Of a stretch of 64,000 nucleotides of DNA, positions 1 to 8,511 are shown piece after piece. The notes under the pieces were generated by a model. That model did no database searches. It was not told the DNA's origin and was given only the letters and a program-made list of their open reading frames with translations. Every line of letters begins with the position of its first letter. Position 1 is the first letter of the stretch. The translations under genes were made by a program, and so were the position numbers. Location of the stretch: NCBI RefSeq assembly GCF_020731285.1, contig NZ_JAJFOW010000024.1, positions 38,980-102,979 of the forward strand, in the 5' to 3' direction. Origin of the DNA: Cohnella baijiui. GTDB lineage: Bacteria; Bacillota; Bacilli; Paenibacillales; Paenibacillaceae.

Positions 1-1
1 T

Positions 2-361
2 TCCTTCTTCCATATCGTGCTTCCGCTGACGCTTCCCGTGCTGGCGACGGTCGCCTTGTTTTCGGGCGTGTACCAATGGAATTCATGGTTCGATGTGTTC
101 CTGTACAATTCCTCGCATATCAATCTGAGCACGCTGCAATACGAGCTTCAGAAGATCTTGCAGAACTCTAATACCACTTCGGGAACCTCAAGCTTGGACG
201 GGATGATCAACGGAGCCAGCGGCGCCCAGCAGAATACGGTCACGCCGCTGTCCGTTCGGGCCACGATGACGATCGTCGCTTCCCTGCCGATTATTATGGT
301 CTATCCGTTCTTGCAGAAATATTTCGTCAAGGGCATGATGGTCGGCGGTGTTAAGGGTTAA
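2..361 (+). CDS. sugar ABC transporter permease, C-terminal part (LplC/YtcP type)
   Basis: The gene enters from outside the window and only its last 119 codons are seen. The visible part has the end of the inner-membrane permease fold: a membrane segment near the window edge, a periplasmic-side stretch, and the family ending PFLQKYFVKGMMVGGVKG. That ending is close to the end of the second permease at 16292-17200 (PFVQKYFAKGIMIGSMKE). This fits the CUT1 permeases of the LplB/LplC group, which import oligosaccharides with a lipoprotein binding protein and a shared ATPase. It is the last gene of an upstream operon, since a strong terminator follows about 25 bp later. The substrate cannot be told from this fragment. 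Confidence 0.85.
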   Translation, partial: SFFHIVLPLTLPVLATVALFSGVYQWNSWFDVFLYNSSHINLSTLQYELQKILQNSNTTSGTSSLDGMINGASGAQQNTVTPLSVRATMTIVASLPIIMVYPFLQKYFVKGMMVGGVKG

Positions 362-386
362 TTCAGCACCGATTTGCCGAATCGTG

Positions 387-429
387 AAGATTGCCTCCGG
401 GGCCGCCAGGCCGGGAGGCAATCTTTTTT
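387..429 (+). terminator. intrinsic terminator of the upstream permease operon
   Basis: A 12-bp stem (AAGATTGCCTCC pairing with GGAGGCAATCTT) with a GC-rich loop is followed by a T-run starting at about 424. It lies 25 bp after the permease stop codon. Confidence 0.85.
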
Positions 430-627
430 GTTGGGGAAAGGGAGTGGGAAAGGATGATCTTCTTGCGGGCCTGATCGCGAGTCGAACGACTGTCTTGCGC
501 GAAAAAGGTGTATCCGACTGTCGTAGAGGCGCGGATGCAGATGCGGAAGCGGCAGGTTGGCGCGCGGGTCTTGACGTTTGAGCATTTCTCCGGCGTAGTG
601 TCGCCGATTACACAGTAGATCGTTTAG

Positions 628-905
628 AAAATGCATATTTGGCGAATTGGGTTAAATGCGAGGGTGTAGGTAGCTTGTAATGCGTACATTCGGCGATTTG
701 GGCTGTTTGTGTGGGATGTATGTAGTTTCCATACGCACATTGGGCGATCTGAGCTGCGTGCGAGGAATGTAGGTAGTTTACATACGTACATTTGGTGATT
801 TGGGCTGCGTGCGACGAATGTAGGTAGTTTACATACGCACATTTGGTGATTTGGGCTGCGTGCGACGAATGTAGGTAGTATACATACGTACATTCGGCGG
901 TTCGG
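628..905. repeat. tandem array A, period 51 bp, about 5.5 copies
   Basis: The landmark CATACGYACATT recurs at about 679, 730, 781, 832 and 883, exactly 51 bp apart, with a more decayed copy at about 628. The copies at 781 and 832 are nearly identical. Each unit holds an imperfect dyad with AATGTA and TACATT arms around TAGTTTACA. Because 51 is 17 codons, the minus strand stays open across the array (624-944), but no ribosome site or known protein supports it as a gene. In the rest of the gap, 430-627 shows nothing recognisable, and 906-1050 holds only a protein-like minus-strand fragment (see rejected items). Confidence 0.85.
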
Positions 906-1055
906 AGCCGACAACGAGCGTGATCTCCTTACGCACTCCCGCATGACTTGTCAGTGCCGCCTCGTAAGCCTTTTTCTGGCCCACCGCCGGCGACTGGAAC
1001 GGCTCGGCGCGGGACTGCCATAGATGCGCCAATCGCGTGAAAATGGAAAAAAGGA

Positions 1056-1099
1056 TTGTAGGCAGCGGCTTTCTTTGCTAGAATGAGTTAAGCGCTTTC
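1056..1099 (+). promoter_or_regulatory. iol operon promoter with LacI-type operator
   Basis: TTGTAG (1056-1061), a 17-bp spacer and TAGAAT (1079-1084) form a sigma-A-like promoter. The palindrome-like TTAAGCGCTTTC (1088-1099) sits on the expected start of transcription. This placement fits repression by a LacI-family protein. CcpA remains an alternative, since the site also partly fits a cre element. Confidence 0.55.
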
Positions 1100-1196
1100 C
1101 CTCATGTTTTACCATTGAATGCGCAAACTTTTCGGCATGAAACAGGAATTCAGCTATATTTTATAGAATGGGATTGGAATGTTTCTTTGCAATAGG

Positions 1197-1208
1197 TTAA
1201 GCGCTTAA
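1197..1208. promoter_or_regulatory. second LacI-type operator before iolD
   Basis: TTAAGCGCTTAA is a perfect 12-bp palindrome with a central CpG, as LacI-family proteins favour. It lies 24 bp before the iolD start. The same core is found at 1088 and 9613, so the three sites probably share one regulator, most likely the LacI gene at 8512-9519. Confidence 0.6.
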
Positions 1209-1232
1209 TCTACATGAATCGGAGGTCACGGC

Positions 1233-3101
1233 ATGGAGAAAACGGTACGACTGACCATGGCGCAAGCGCTGCTGCGCTTCTTGGATCGGCAATACCTTTC
1301 GGTGGACGGAGAGGAGATCAAGTTCGTCCGCGGCGTGATGGGCATCTTCGGCCACGGCAACGTGACCGGAATCGGCGAGGCGCTGGAGCGCGAGCCCGGC
1401 AGCTTGACCTATATCCAGGGCAAGAACGAGCAAGGCATGGTGCATGCAGCGACGGCGTTCGCCAAGCAGCGCAATCGCAGGCAGATCTATGCCTGCACGT
1501 CGTCGATCGGCCCCGGCGCGCTGAACATGGTGACCGGCGCGGCGACGGCGACGGTCAACCGCATCCCCGTGCTCCTGCTGCCCGGCGACAACTTCGCTTC
1601 GCGCCAGCCCGATCCGGTGCTGCAGCAGCTCGAGGTGCCCGGCGACTACACCGTGTCGGCTACCGACCCGTTCAAGCCGGTCAGCCGGTACTGGGACCGC
1701 ATCGTCCGGCCGGAGCAGCTCATGACGTCGCTTCTGCACGCGATGCGGGTGCTCACCGATCCGGCCGAGACCGGCGCCGTCACGCTCGCGCTCCCGCAAG
1801 ACGTGCAAACCGAAGCGTACGACTATCCGGTCCGCTTCTTCGACAAGCGCGTGCACTTCCTCGACCGACGTCCGGCAGCCCCCGAAGCCATCCGGCGCGC
1901 GGCCGAGCTGATCGCGGCCAAGCGCAGGCCGATCCTCGTCGCCGGCGGTGGCGTTCACTATGCCGGCGCGACGGAGACGCTGCTCGCCTTCGCGGAGGCG
2001 TTCGGCATTCCGATCGCCGAGACGCAAGCCGGCAAAAGCGCCGTGCCCTGGAACCACCCGCTCGCCCTCGGCGGCGTCGGCACGACCGGGACGCTCGCGG
2101 CGAATCAAGTCGCCGCCGAAGCCGATCTCGTCATCGGCGTGGGCACCCGCTACTCCGACTTTACGACCGCCTCCAAATTCGCCTTTCGCAACCCGGACGT
2201 CGCCTTCGTGAACGTCAACGTCAGTCCGTTCGACGCGTTTAAGCTGGAGGCTGCGTCCGTCACGGCGGACGCGAAGGCGGGGCTCGAGGCGCTCCAAGCC
2301 GAGCTGTCCGCCCATGGCTACCAGGCGGGCTACGCGCCGGATGAGATCGCCTCCCGCAAGGCGGCTTGGGATACGGAGGTCGACCGCCTCTATGCGATCC
2401 AGCGCGAGGACGGTCTCGCGCAGACGCGGGCGCTCGGCCTCATCAATACCTTCGTCCAGCCTTCGGACGTCGTCGTCTGCGCGGCGGGCAGCCTGCCGGG
2501 CGACCTTCATCGGGTATGGCGAACGGTCCAGCCGAAGACGTATCACATGGAATACGGCTTCTCCTGCATGGGGTACGAGGTGAGCGGCGCCTTTGGCGCA
2601 GCGCTGGCCGAACCGGACCGGCGCGTCTACGCGCTCGTCGGCGACGGCAGCTATCTGATGCTGCATTCGGAACTCGTGACCGCGGTGCAGGAAGGCGTCA
2701 AGCTGACGGTGCTGCTGTTCGACAACCACGGCTTCCAATGCATTCACAATTTGCAGCGGGGACACGGCAGCGACGGGTTCGGCAACGAATTCCGCTATCG
2801 CGAGGCCGGCACGAACCGGCTGACCGGCGGCTACCTGCCGATCGACTTCGCGGCGCACGCCCGCAGCCTCGGCGTCGCGTCCTTCTCGGCGCGGACGGCG
2901 GAGGAACTGAGCGCCGCGCTAACGCAGGCGGCGGAAGCGCCGGGACCGGCGCTCGTCGAGATCAAGGTGGTGCCGGGCACGAACACCGACGGCTACGAAT
3001 CCTGGTGGAACGTCGGCGTACCCGCCGCCTCCACGAGTCCCAAAGTGTTGCAAGCGCACGACGAGATGCGGCGCACGATCGCGGCCGCGCGTCCTTATTA
3101 A
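1233..3101 (+). CDS. iolD: 3D-(3,5/4)-trihydroxycyclohexane-1,2-dione acylhydrolase IolD
   Basis: This thiamine-diphosphate enzyme opens the ring of the diketo-inositol intermediate to give 5-deoxy-glucuronate, the third step of myo-inositol breakdown in the cytoplasm. The 622 residues match the usual size (about 637). The N-terminal domain has GKNEQGMVHAA with the family's cofactor-activating Glu near residue 66. The C-terminal domain has GDGSYLMLHSELV near residue 470 followed by LLFDNHGF, the metal/ThDP motif in its IolD form. The start follows GGAGG at good spacing. It is the first gene of a tightly packed iol operon. Confidence 0.95.
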   Translation: MEKTVRLTMAQALLRFLDRQYLSVDGEEIKFVRGVMGIFGHGNVTGIGEALEREPGSLTYIQGKNEQGMVHAATAFAKQRNRRQIYACTSSIGPGALNMVTGAATATVNRIPVLLLPGDNFASRQPDPVLQQLEVPGDYTVSATDPFKPVSRYWDRIVRPEQLMTSLLHAMRVLTDPAETGAVTLALPQDVQTEAYDYPVRFFDKRVHFLDRRPAAPEAIRRAAELIAAKRRPILVAGGGVHYAGATETLLAFAEAFGIPIAETQAGKSAVPWNHPLALGGVGTTGTLAANQVAAEADLVIGVGTRYSDFTTASKFAFRNPDVAFVNVNVSPFDAFKLEAASVTADAKAGLEALQAELSAHGYQAGYAPDEIASRKAAWDTEVDRLYAIQREDGLAQTRALGLINTFVQPSDVVVCAAGSLPGDLHRVWRTVQPKTYHMEYGFSCMGYEVSGAFGAALAEPDRRVYALVGDGSYLMLHSELVTAVQEGVKLTVLLFDNHGFQCIHNLQRGHGSDGFGNEFRYREAGTNRLTGGYLPIDFAAHARSLGVASFSARTAEELSAALTQAAEAPGPALVEIKVVPGTNTDGYESWWNVGVPAASTSPKVLQAHDEMRRTIAAARPY

Positions 3102-3125
3102 TCGCATCGTAAAGGAGAGATGGCG

Positions 3126-4034
3126 TTGAGCGGCAAACGGACTTTTCGGCTCGGCATTCACCCGATCAACTGGGTCGGCGAGGATGTGGCGGAGCACGGC
3201 AGCGAAACGACATTCGAGCAAATCGCGGACGATATTCGGCGGCTCGGCTTGACCGGAACGGAGATGGGGCGCAAATATCCGAAGGACGTACCGACGCTGA
3301 AACGGGAGCTGGAACGCCGAGGCATCCGCCTCGTTTCCCAGTGGAAGTCGGTGTTCTTCTCCGACCCGTCCCGCCGGGCCGAAGAACTGAAGGCTTACCG
3401 GGAACACGCGCTGTTCCTTCGGGAGATGGGTGCCGACGTGATCAGCACGGCGGAGATCGGCGGCTCCCTGCACTGGGATCCCCGCCGGTCGGCGAACGAG
3501 ACCGAGGTGAAGCGTCTGACGGACGAGGAGTGGAAATGGTTCGCGGACGGTCTGCAGGAAGCGGGGGAAATCGCCCGCTCGCTCGGCATGAAGCTCGCCT
3601 ACCATCACCACGGCGGCACCGTCGTCGAGCAGCCGGAGGAGATCGACCGCCTGCTGGCGTCGACGTCGCGGGAGGTCGTGCATCTGCTGTACGACACCGG
3701 CCACGCCTACTACGGCGGCGCCGATCCGCTGGCGCTGCTGAAACGGCATTACGACCGGATCGCCTACGTCCACCTGAAGGACGTCCGGGACGATATTCTC
3801 GCGGAGGCGAGAGCCGGGGGCTGGGACTTCGTCACCTGCATCCGCCGGGGCGTCTTTACGGTGCCGGGCGACGGCTGCCTCGACTTCGGGCCGATCGTCG
3901 CCGAGCTGAACGCCCGCGGCTATGACGGCTGGGCGATGCTCGAAGGGGAGCAGGACCCTGCCGTTCACGACCCGTACTTGTACGCCCGCAGGGCGTTGGA
4001 CTATTTGAACGCGCTGAAGACGACTACCGAATAG
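3126..4034 (+). CDS. iolE: inosose dehydratase IolE
   Basis: The protein belongs to the AP-endonuclease-2-like TIM barrels and dehydrates scyllo-inosose (2-keto-myo-inositol) to the diketo compound used by IolD. Visible signatures are GIHPINWVGED near the N-terminus, LAYHHHGGT, LLYDTGHAYYGG and YVHLKDVR, which carry the metal-binding residues of this fold. The length of about 302 residues is typical. AAAGGAG ends only 2 nt before an ATG at 3120 but lies 8 nt from TTG 3126, so I favour the TTG start; from the ATG the protein would gain two residues. It sits 24 bp after iolD. Confidence 0.93.
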   Translation: MSGKRTFRLGIHPINWVGEDVAEHGSETTFEQIADDIRRLGLTGTEMGRKYPKDVPTLKRELERRGIRLVSQWKSVFFSDPSRRAEELKAYREHALFLREMGADVISTAEIGGSLHWDPRRSANETEVKRLTDEEWKWFADGLQEAGEIARSLGMKLAYHHHGGTVVEQPEEIDRLLASTSREVVHLLYDTGHAYYGGADPLALLKRHYDRIAYVHLKDVRDDILAEARAGGWDFVTCIRRGVFTVPGDGCLDFGPIVAELNARGYDGWAMLEGEQDPAVHDPYLYARRALDYLNALKTTTE

Positions 4035-4050
4035 AAGGGATGGCACGCAC

Positions 4051-5049
4051 ATGACGTCCATAGCGTTTCCCGGAGGCCGGCAGCACGACTTTACCGCCAT
4101 CGGCCGGCTGTGCATCGACTTGAACGCGAACGAGATCAACCGGCCGATGGAAGACACGGTCACGTTTACGAAATACGTCGGCGGGTCTCCCGCGAACATC
4201 TGCATCGGCATGTCCCGTCTCGGCATGAAAACCGGCTTTATCGGCAAAGTCGCGGACGACCAGATGGGACGATTCATCCTGCGGTATTTGCGGGACAACG
4301 GCATCGACGCGTCCGGCGTATCGACCGACCGCACCGGTGCCGTCACGGGGCTTGCGTTCACGGAAATCAAAAGTCCCGAAGAGTGCAGCATTCTTATGTA
4401 CCGGGACAACGCCGCGGATCTCAAGCTCGCGCCGACGGAGGTGGACGAGGCGCTCATCGCGAACAGCCGGGTGCTGCTCGTCTCGGGCACCGCGCTCGCC
4501 CGGAGCCCTTCCCGCGAAGCGGTGCTGCTCGCCCTGCGGTACGCGCGCAAGCACGGCACCAAAGTCGCGTTCGACATCGATTATCGGCCTTATTCCTGGA
4601 CCAACCCGGAAGAGACGGCGATCTACTACCACGCGGCGGCGGAGAAAAGCGACATCATCATCGGCACCCGCGAAGAGTTCGATATGCTGGAGCGGTTCGA
4701 CGGCAACGATGAGCGCAGCGACGAGAAAACGGCCGCCGCCTGGTTCGGCTGCCATGCCGAGCTCGTCGTCATCAAGCACGGCAAAGACGGCTCCGTCGCT
4801 TACGCCAAAGACGGAAGCGCCCATCGCGGCGCGATCTTCCCGGCGAAGGTCGTCAAGACGTTCGGCGCCGGCGACGCGTACGCGTCCGGCTTTCTTTACG
4901 GCCTGATGCAGGGCTGGACCGTCAGCCGCAGCATGGCTTACGGCAGCGCGTCCGCCTCCATCGTCATCTCCAGCCACAGCTGCTCGGACGCGATGCCGAC
5001 CGCCGCTCAGATCGACGCCTACATCGCGGCTTCCCGCACGAACGATTAA
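4051..5049 (+). CDS. iolC: 5-dehydro-2-deoxygluconokinase IolC
   Basis: This PfkB-family sugar kinase phosphorylates 2-deoxy-5-keto-gluconate (DKG), the fourth intermediate of the inositol route. The substrate-side glycines are seen as KYVGGSPANICIGMSRLG near residues 40-60. The C-terminal ATP/catalytic motif is KTFGAGDAYASGFLYGLMQG near 270-290. At 332 residues it is a stand-alone kinase, not the longer IolC-IolJ fusion seen in some bacteria. No DKG-phosphate aldolase (IolJ) gene is in the window, so that step must be encoded elsewhere. It lies 16 bp after iolE. Confidence 0.92.
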   Translation: MTSIAFPGGRQHDFTAIGRLCIDLNANEINRPMEDTVTFTKYVGGSPANICIGMSRLGMKTGFIGKVADDQMGRFILRYLRDNGIDASGVSTDRTGAVTGLAFTEIKSPEECSILMYRDNAADLKLAPTEVDEALIANSRVLLVSGTALARSPSREAVLLALRYARKHGTKVAFDIDYRPYSWTNPEETAIYYHAAAEKSDIIIGTREEFDMLERFDGNDERSDEKTAAAWFGCHAELVVIKHGKDGSVAYAKDGSAHRGAIFPAKVVKTFGAGDAYASGFLYGLMQGWTVSRSMAYGSASASIVISSHSCSDAMPTAAQIDAYIAASRTND

Positions 5050-5068
5050 GAGAGAGGTGCAGATCCTT

Positions 5069-6529
5069 ATGTCTACGCAAACCGCGCCAGAGGCGCTTCG
5101 TAACTATATCGGCGGCCGCTGGGTCGCTTCCGCGTCCGGACGCGCGGAAGCCGTGTACAACCCGGCGACGGGCGAGACGATCGCGACCGTTCCGCTCTCC
5201 TCTCGGGAGGAGCTGGACGACGCCGTCCGCGCTGCCAAGCTCGCATTCGAGGGCTGGAGCCGCACGCCCGTGCCGCGCCGCGCCCGCGTGATGTTCAAAT
5301 ATCAGCAGCTGCTCGTCGACCACTGGGAGGAGCTCGCCCGGATCATCACCCGCGAGAACGGCAAAAACTACACGGAGGCTTACGGCGAAGTGCAGCGCGG
5401 CATCGAGTGCGTCGAGTTCGCCGCGGGTGCCCCGACCCTGATGATGGGCAAGCAGCTGCCCGACATCGCAACGAACGTCGAATCCGGCATGTACCGCTAC
5501 CCGATCGGGGTCGTAGGCGGCATCACGCCGTTCAATTTCCCGATGATGGTGCCCTGCTGGATGTTCCCGCTCGCCATCGCCTGCGGCAACGCCTTCGTCC
5601 TGAAGCCGTCCGAGCGGACGCCGCTGCTCGCGAACCGGCTTGCCGAGCTGATGGCCGAGGCCGGATTGCCGGACGGCGTGCTGAACGTCGTGCACGGCGC
5701 GCATGACGTCGTGAACGGGCTGCTCGAGCATCCGGACGTCAAGGCGATCTCGTTCGTCGGATCCCAGCCGGTCGCCGAATACGTCTACAAGACCGGCACC
5801 GCCCATGGCAAGCGGGTGCAGGCGCTGGCCGGCGCCAAAAACCACAGCATCGTCATGCCGGACGCCGATCTCGACGCGGCCGTCACGCAGATCGTGAACG
5901 CGGCCTTCGGCTCCGCTGGCGAGCGCTGCATGGCGTGCGCCGTCGTCGTTGCGGTCGGCGACGCCGCCGAGCCGCTCGTCCAAAAGCTCGTCGCCGCGGC
6001 CGATGCGCTTACGATCGGCAACGGCGCGGACGAAGGCGTCTTTCTCGGCCCGGTCATCCGCGATCCGCACAAGACGCGCGCGATCGGCTACATTGAAGCC
6101 GGCGAGCGGGAAGGCGCCGCGCTGCTGCGCGACGGGCGCCGGGATGCGGCGGCGAGCGGCGAAGGGTACTTCGTCGGCCCGACGATCTTCGACCGGGTGA
6201 CGAGCGAGATGAAGATCTGGAAGGACGAGATCTTCGCGCCCGTGCTGTCGATTTCTCGGGTCGACACGCTGGACGAGGCGATCGCGCTGGCGAACCGCTC
6301 GTCGTTCGCCAACGGCGCGTGCCTCTTTACCCGCGACGGCAGCCACGTGCGCAAGTTCCGCGAAGAGATCGACGCGGGCATGCTCGGCGTCAATCTCGGC
6401 GTGCCGGCGCCGATGGCATTCTTCCCGTTCTCCGGCTGGAAGCAGTCGTTCTACGGCGATTTGCACGCCAACGGCACGGACGGCGTGGAGTTCTACACCC
6501 GCAAAAAAATGGTTACGGCACGCTGGTAA
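5069..6529 (+). CDS. iolA: methylmalonate-semialdehyde dehydrogenase (CoA-acylating) IolA/MmsA
   Basis: It oxidises malonate semialdehyde to acetyl-CoA and CO2, the last step of inositol breakdown, and also acts on methylmalonate semialdehyde. It is a 486-residue aldehyde dehydrogenase, the same size as Bacillus IolA. The N-terminal domain has GRWVAS. The catalytic Cys is in GERCMACAV at about residue 288, preceded by ALAGAKNHSIVMPDAD, where the lack of a second catalytic Glu is normal for the CoA-dependent branch. The start is ATG 5069, placed 10 nt after GAGAGGTG; an in-frame GTG at 5057 overlaps that ribosome site and is less likely. Confidence 0.93.
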   Translation: MSTQTAPEALRNYIGGRWVASASGRAEAVYNPATGETIATVPLSSREELDDAVRAAKLAFEGWSRTPVPRRARVMFKYQQLLVDHWEELARIITRENGKNYTEAYGEVQRGIECVEFAAGAPTLMMGKQLPDIATNVESGMYRYPIGVVGGITPFNFPMMVPCWMFPLAIACGNAFVLKPSERTPLLANRLAELMAEAGLPDGVLNVVHGAHDVVNGLLEHPDVKAISFVGSQPVAEYVYKTGTAHGKRVQALAGAKNHSIVMPDADLDAAVTQIVNAAFGSAGERCMACAVVVAVGDAAEPLVQKLVAAADALTIGNGADEGVFLGPVIRDPHKTRAIGYIEAGEREGAALLRDGRRDAAASGEGYFVGPTIFDRVTSEMKIWKDEIFAPVLSISRVDTLDEAIALANRSSFANGACLFTRDGSHVRKFREEIDAGMLGVNLGVPAPMAFFPFSGWKQSFYGDLHANGTDGVEFYTRKKMVTARW

Positions 6530-6549
6530 CGAAAGAGGAGGACGGGAAG

Positions 6550-7614
6550 ATGAATTCGCTGCATATCGGCATCATCGGCATGGGACGCATCGGCAGAATC
6601 CATGCCGACAATTTGCTCCGCATGCCGCGCGTCCGGCTCGCGGCCGTATCCGACTTGTACGCCGACGAGGCGCTCTCGCAATGGGCGACCGAGCGCGGCG
6701 TGCCGGTCGTCACCAAACGAGGGGAAGACCTGTTGGAGGACCCGGACATCCACGCCGTCTTCATTTGCTCGCATACGGATACGCACGTGCCGCTCATTAT
6801 CGCGGCCGCGAAAGCGGGCAAGCACATTTTCTGCGAGAAACCGATCTCCCTCGATCCGGCGCGGACAAAGGAAGCGCTGGATGCGGTTCGCGAGGCGGGC
6901 GTCAAGCTGCAGGTCGGCTTTAACCGGCGGTTCGACCACAATTTCGAGCGCGTGCGGGAGCTGGTGCTGGAAGGCCGGATCGGGGAGCCGCATCTGGTCA
7001 AGATCACCTCGCGCGATCCGAGCCCGCCGCCGGAGGACTACATCGCCAAGTCGGGCGGCATCTTCATCGACATGACGATCCACGATTTCGACATGGCGCG
7101 CTTCCTGATCGGACGGGATATCGAGGAAGTGTACGCGCACGGCTCGGTGCTCGTCGACCCGGCGTTCGCGCGCTACGGGGATCTCGACACCGCCGTCGTC
7201 ACGCTGAAGTTTGCGGGCGGCGCGCTCGGGGTTATCGACAACAGCCGGAGGGCCGTCTACGGCTACGACCAGCGCGTCGAGGTGTTCGGATCCGAAGGCT
7301 CGGTGACCGTCGCGAACGACCATCCGAACACCGCGGAAATCAGCACGTCGGACAGCGTCTCGCACGACAAGCCGCTGCACTTCTTCCTGGAGCGGTATAA
7401 CGAGGCCTATATCCGGGAGGTTCGCCGGTTCGCCGAAAGCCTGCTGGACGGTGCCGGCGTGCCGGTCGACGGCTTTGACGGCCTGCAGGCCGAACTCGCG
7501 GCGCTCGCGGCCAAATGGTCGGTGCGGCTCGGCCGCGGCGTGAAGCTCGCAGAGCTGGACGATTCCGATCGGTTGGCGGCGGAAGCGCGGAACAAGGAGG
7601 CGACCCTGGCATGA
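6550..7614 (+). CDS. iolG: inositol 2-dehydrogenase IolG
   Basis: This Gfo/Idh/MocA-family enzyme oxidises myo-inositol to 2-keto-myo-inositol with NAD+, the first step of the pathway. The Rossmann motif GIIGMGRIGRIHADN is at residues 6-20. The catalytic EKPISLD with its Lys is near 97. GGIFIDMTIHDFDMARFL near 175 carries the Asp/His pair. At 354 residues it is slightly longer than the Bacillus protein (344). The ATG follows AAAGAGGAGG. Its stop codon overlaps the start of iolB (ATGA). Confidence 0.9.
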   Translation: MNSLHIGIIGMGRIGRIHADNLLRMPRVRLAAVSDLYADEALSQWATERGVPVVTKRGEDLLEDPDIHAVFICSHTDTHVPLIIAAAKAGKHIFCEKPISLDPARTKEALDAVREAGVKLQVGFNRRFDHNFERVRELVLEGRIGEPHLVKITSRDPSPPPEDYIAKSGGIFIDMTIHDFDMARFLIGRDIEEVYAHGSVLVDPAFARYGDLDTAVVTLKFAGGALGVIDNSRRAVYGYDQRVEVFGSEGSVTVANDHPNTAEISTSDSVSHDKPLHFFLERYNEAYIREVRRFAESLLDGAGVPVDGFDGLQAELAALAAKWSVRLGRGVKLAELDDSDRLAAEARNKEATLA

Positions 7615-8435
7615 GCGAGCTTCTCGTTAAGCCGCAGACGGACCCGGACGCGGACGGCAACGTTCTGCGCATTACGCCGACGTCGGCCGGCTGGACCTAT
7701 GTGGGATTCGAAGTCTACCATTTGAAAAAAAACGACAAGCTGACGCGGCGGACGGAGGAGCGGGAAGCGTGTCTCGTTCTCCTCGCCGGCCTCGCCCACG
7801 TCGCGACGGACAGCGTCTCTTGGTCGGGGATCGGCGAGCGGATGGACGTCTTCGAACAAACGCCCCCTTACTCCGTCTATGTTCCGTCCGACGACGGCTT
7901 TGAAGTGACGGCCGCGACGGACCTGCAGCTCGCCGTCTGTTGGGCGCCGGGCGGGAACGGTTTGCCGGCGCGCCTGATCCGGCCTTCGGACGTCGGCGTG
8001 GAGCATCGCGGCTCCGGCAGCATGGCGCGGCTCGTCCACAACATCCTGCCCGAGACCGCGCCGGCGCACGGCCTGCTCGTCGTCGAGGTGTTCACCCCGA
8101 ACGGGCATTGGTCCAGTTATCCGCCGCACAAGCACGACCGCGACGCCCTGCCGGAGGAGTCGCTGCTGGAGGAGACATACTACTACCGCGTCCAGCCGAA
8201 CCAAGGCTTCGCCGTGCAGCGCGTCTACACGGACGACCGGACGCTGGACGAAACGCTGAGCGTGGGCGACGGAGAAGCCGTCCTTGTGCCGAAGGGCTAT
8301 CACCCGGTGTCGGCGCCGCCCGGCTACGACGTCTACTATTTGAACGTCATGGCCGGACCTAAGCGGACTTGGAAATTCTGCAACGATCCGGGCCACGCCT
8401 GGCTCATGCCGAAGCCGGCGCCTTCCGACCGATGA
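7611..8435 (+). CDS. iolB: 5-deoxy-glucuronate isomerase IolB
   Basis: The protein has the two-cupin fold of IolB (274 residues; Bacillus 271) and isomerises 5-deoxy-glucuronate to 2-deoxy-5-keto-gluconate, the substrate of IolC. The C-terminal cupin shows HWSSYPPHKHDRD and EESLLEETYYYR, the His and Glu residues that bind the metal, and later VPKGYHPV and GYDVYYLNVMAG, which are typical of IolB. The start ATG overlaps the iolG stop and follows AAGGAGG at correct spacing. This is the last catabolic gene before the repressor. Confidence 0.93.
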   Translation: MSELLVKPQTDPDADGNVLRITPTSAGWTYVGFEVYHLKKNDKLTRRTEEREACLVLLAGLAHVATDSVSWSGIGERMDVFEQTPPYSVYVPSDDGFEVTAATDLQLAVCWAPGGNGLPARLIRPSDVGVEHRGSGSMARLVHNILPETAPAHGLLVVEVFTPNGHWSSYPPHKHDRDALPEESLLEETYYYRVQPNQGFAVQRVYTDDRTLDETLSVGDGEAVLVPKGYHPVSAPPGYDVYYLNVMAGPKRTWKFCNDPGHAWLMPKPAPSDR

Positions 8436-8466
8436 AGCAAGCGTGGCGCGGGCTCCCTCTTTTACC

Positions 8467-8472
8467 TATAAT
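8467..8472 (+). promoter_or_regulatory. possible promoter of the iol-linked lacI gene (-10 only)
   Basis: TATAAT stands 40 bp before the LacI start. No good -35 element is visible 16-18 bp upstream, so this may be a weak or regulated promoter, or chance. Confidence 0.3.
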
Positions 8473-8511
8473 GAGACTAATAGGGTCGACGGAAGAAGAG
8501 GGATGACAGCC

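Noticed and set aside
624..944. Minus-strand frame of 17-residue repeats over array A
   Set aside because: The open frame follows from the period being a multiple of three; no start signal or known protein supports a gene.
829..1032. Minus-strand frame with a protein-like N-terminal part (about 45 residues) running into array A
   Set aside because: No ribosome site, no recognised family, and its end lies in tandem repeats. It could be the remnant of an old gene, but the sequence does not prove it.
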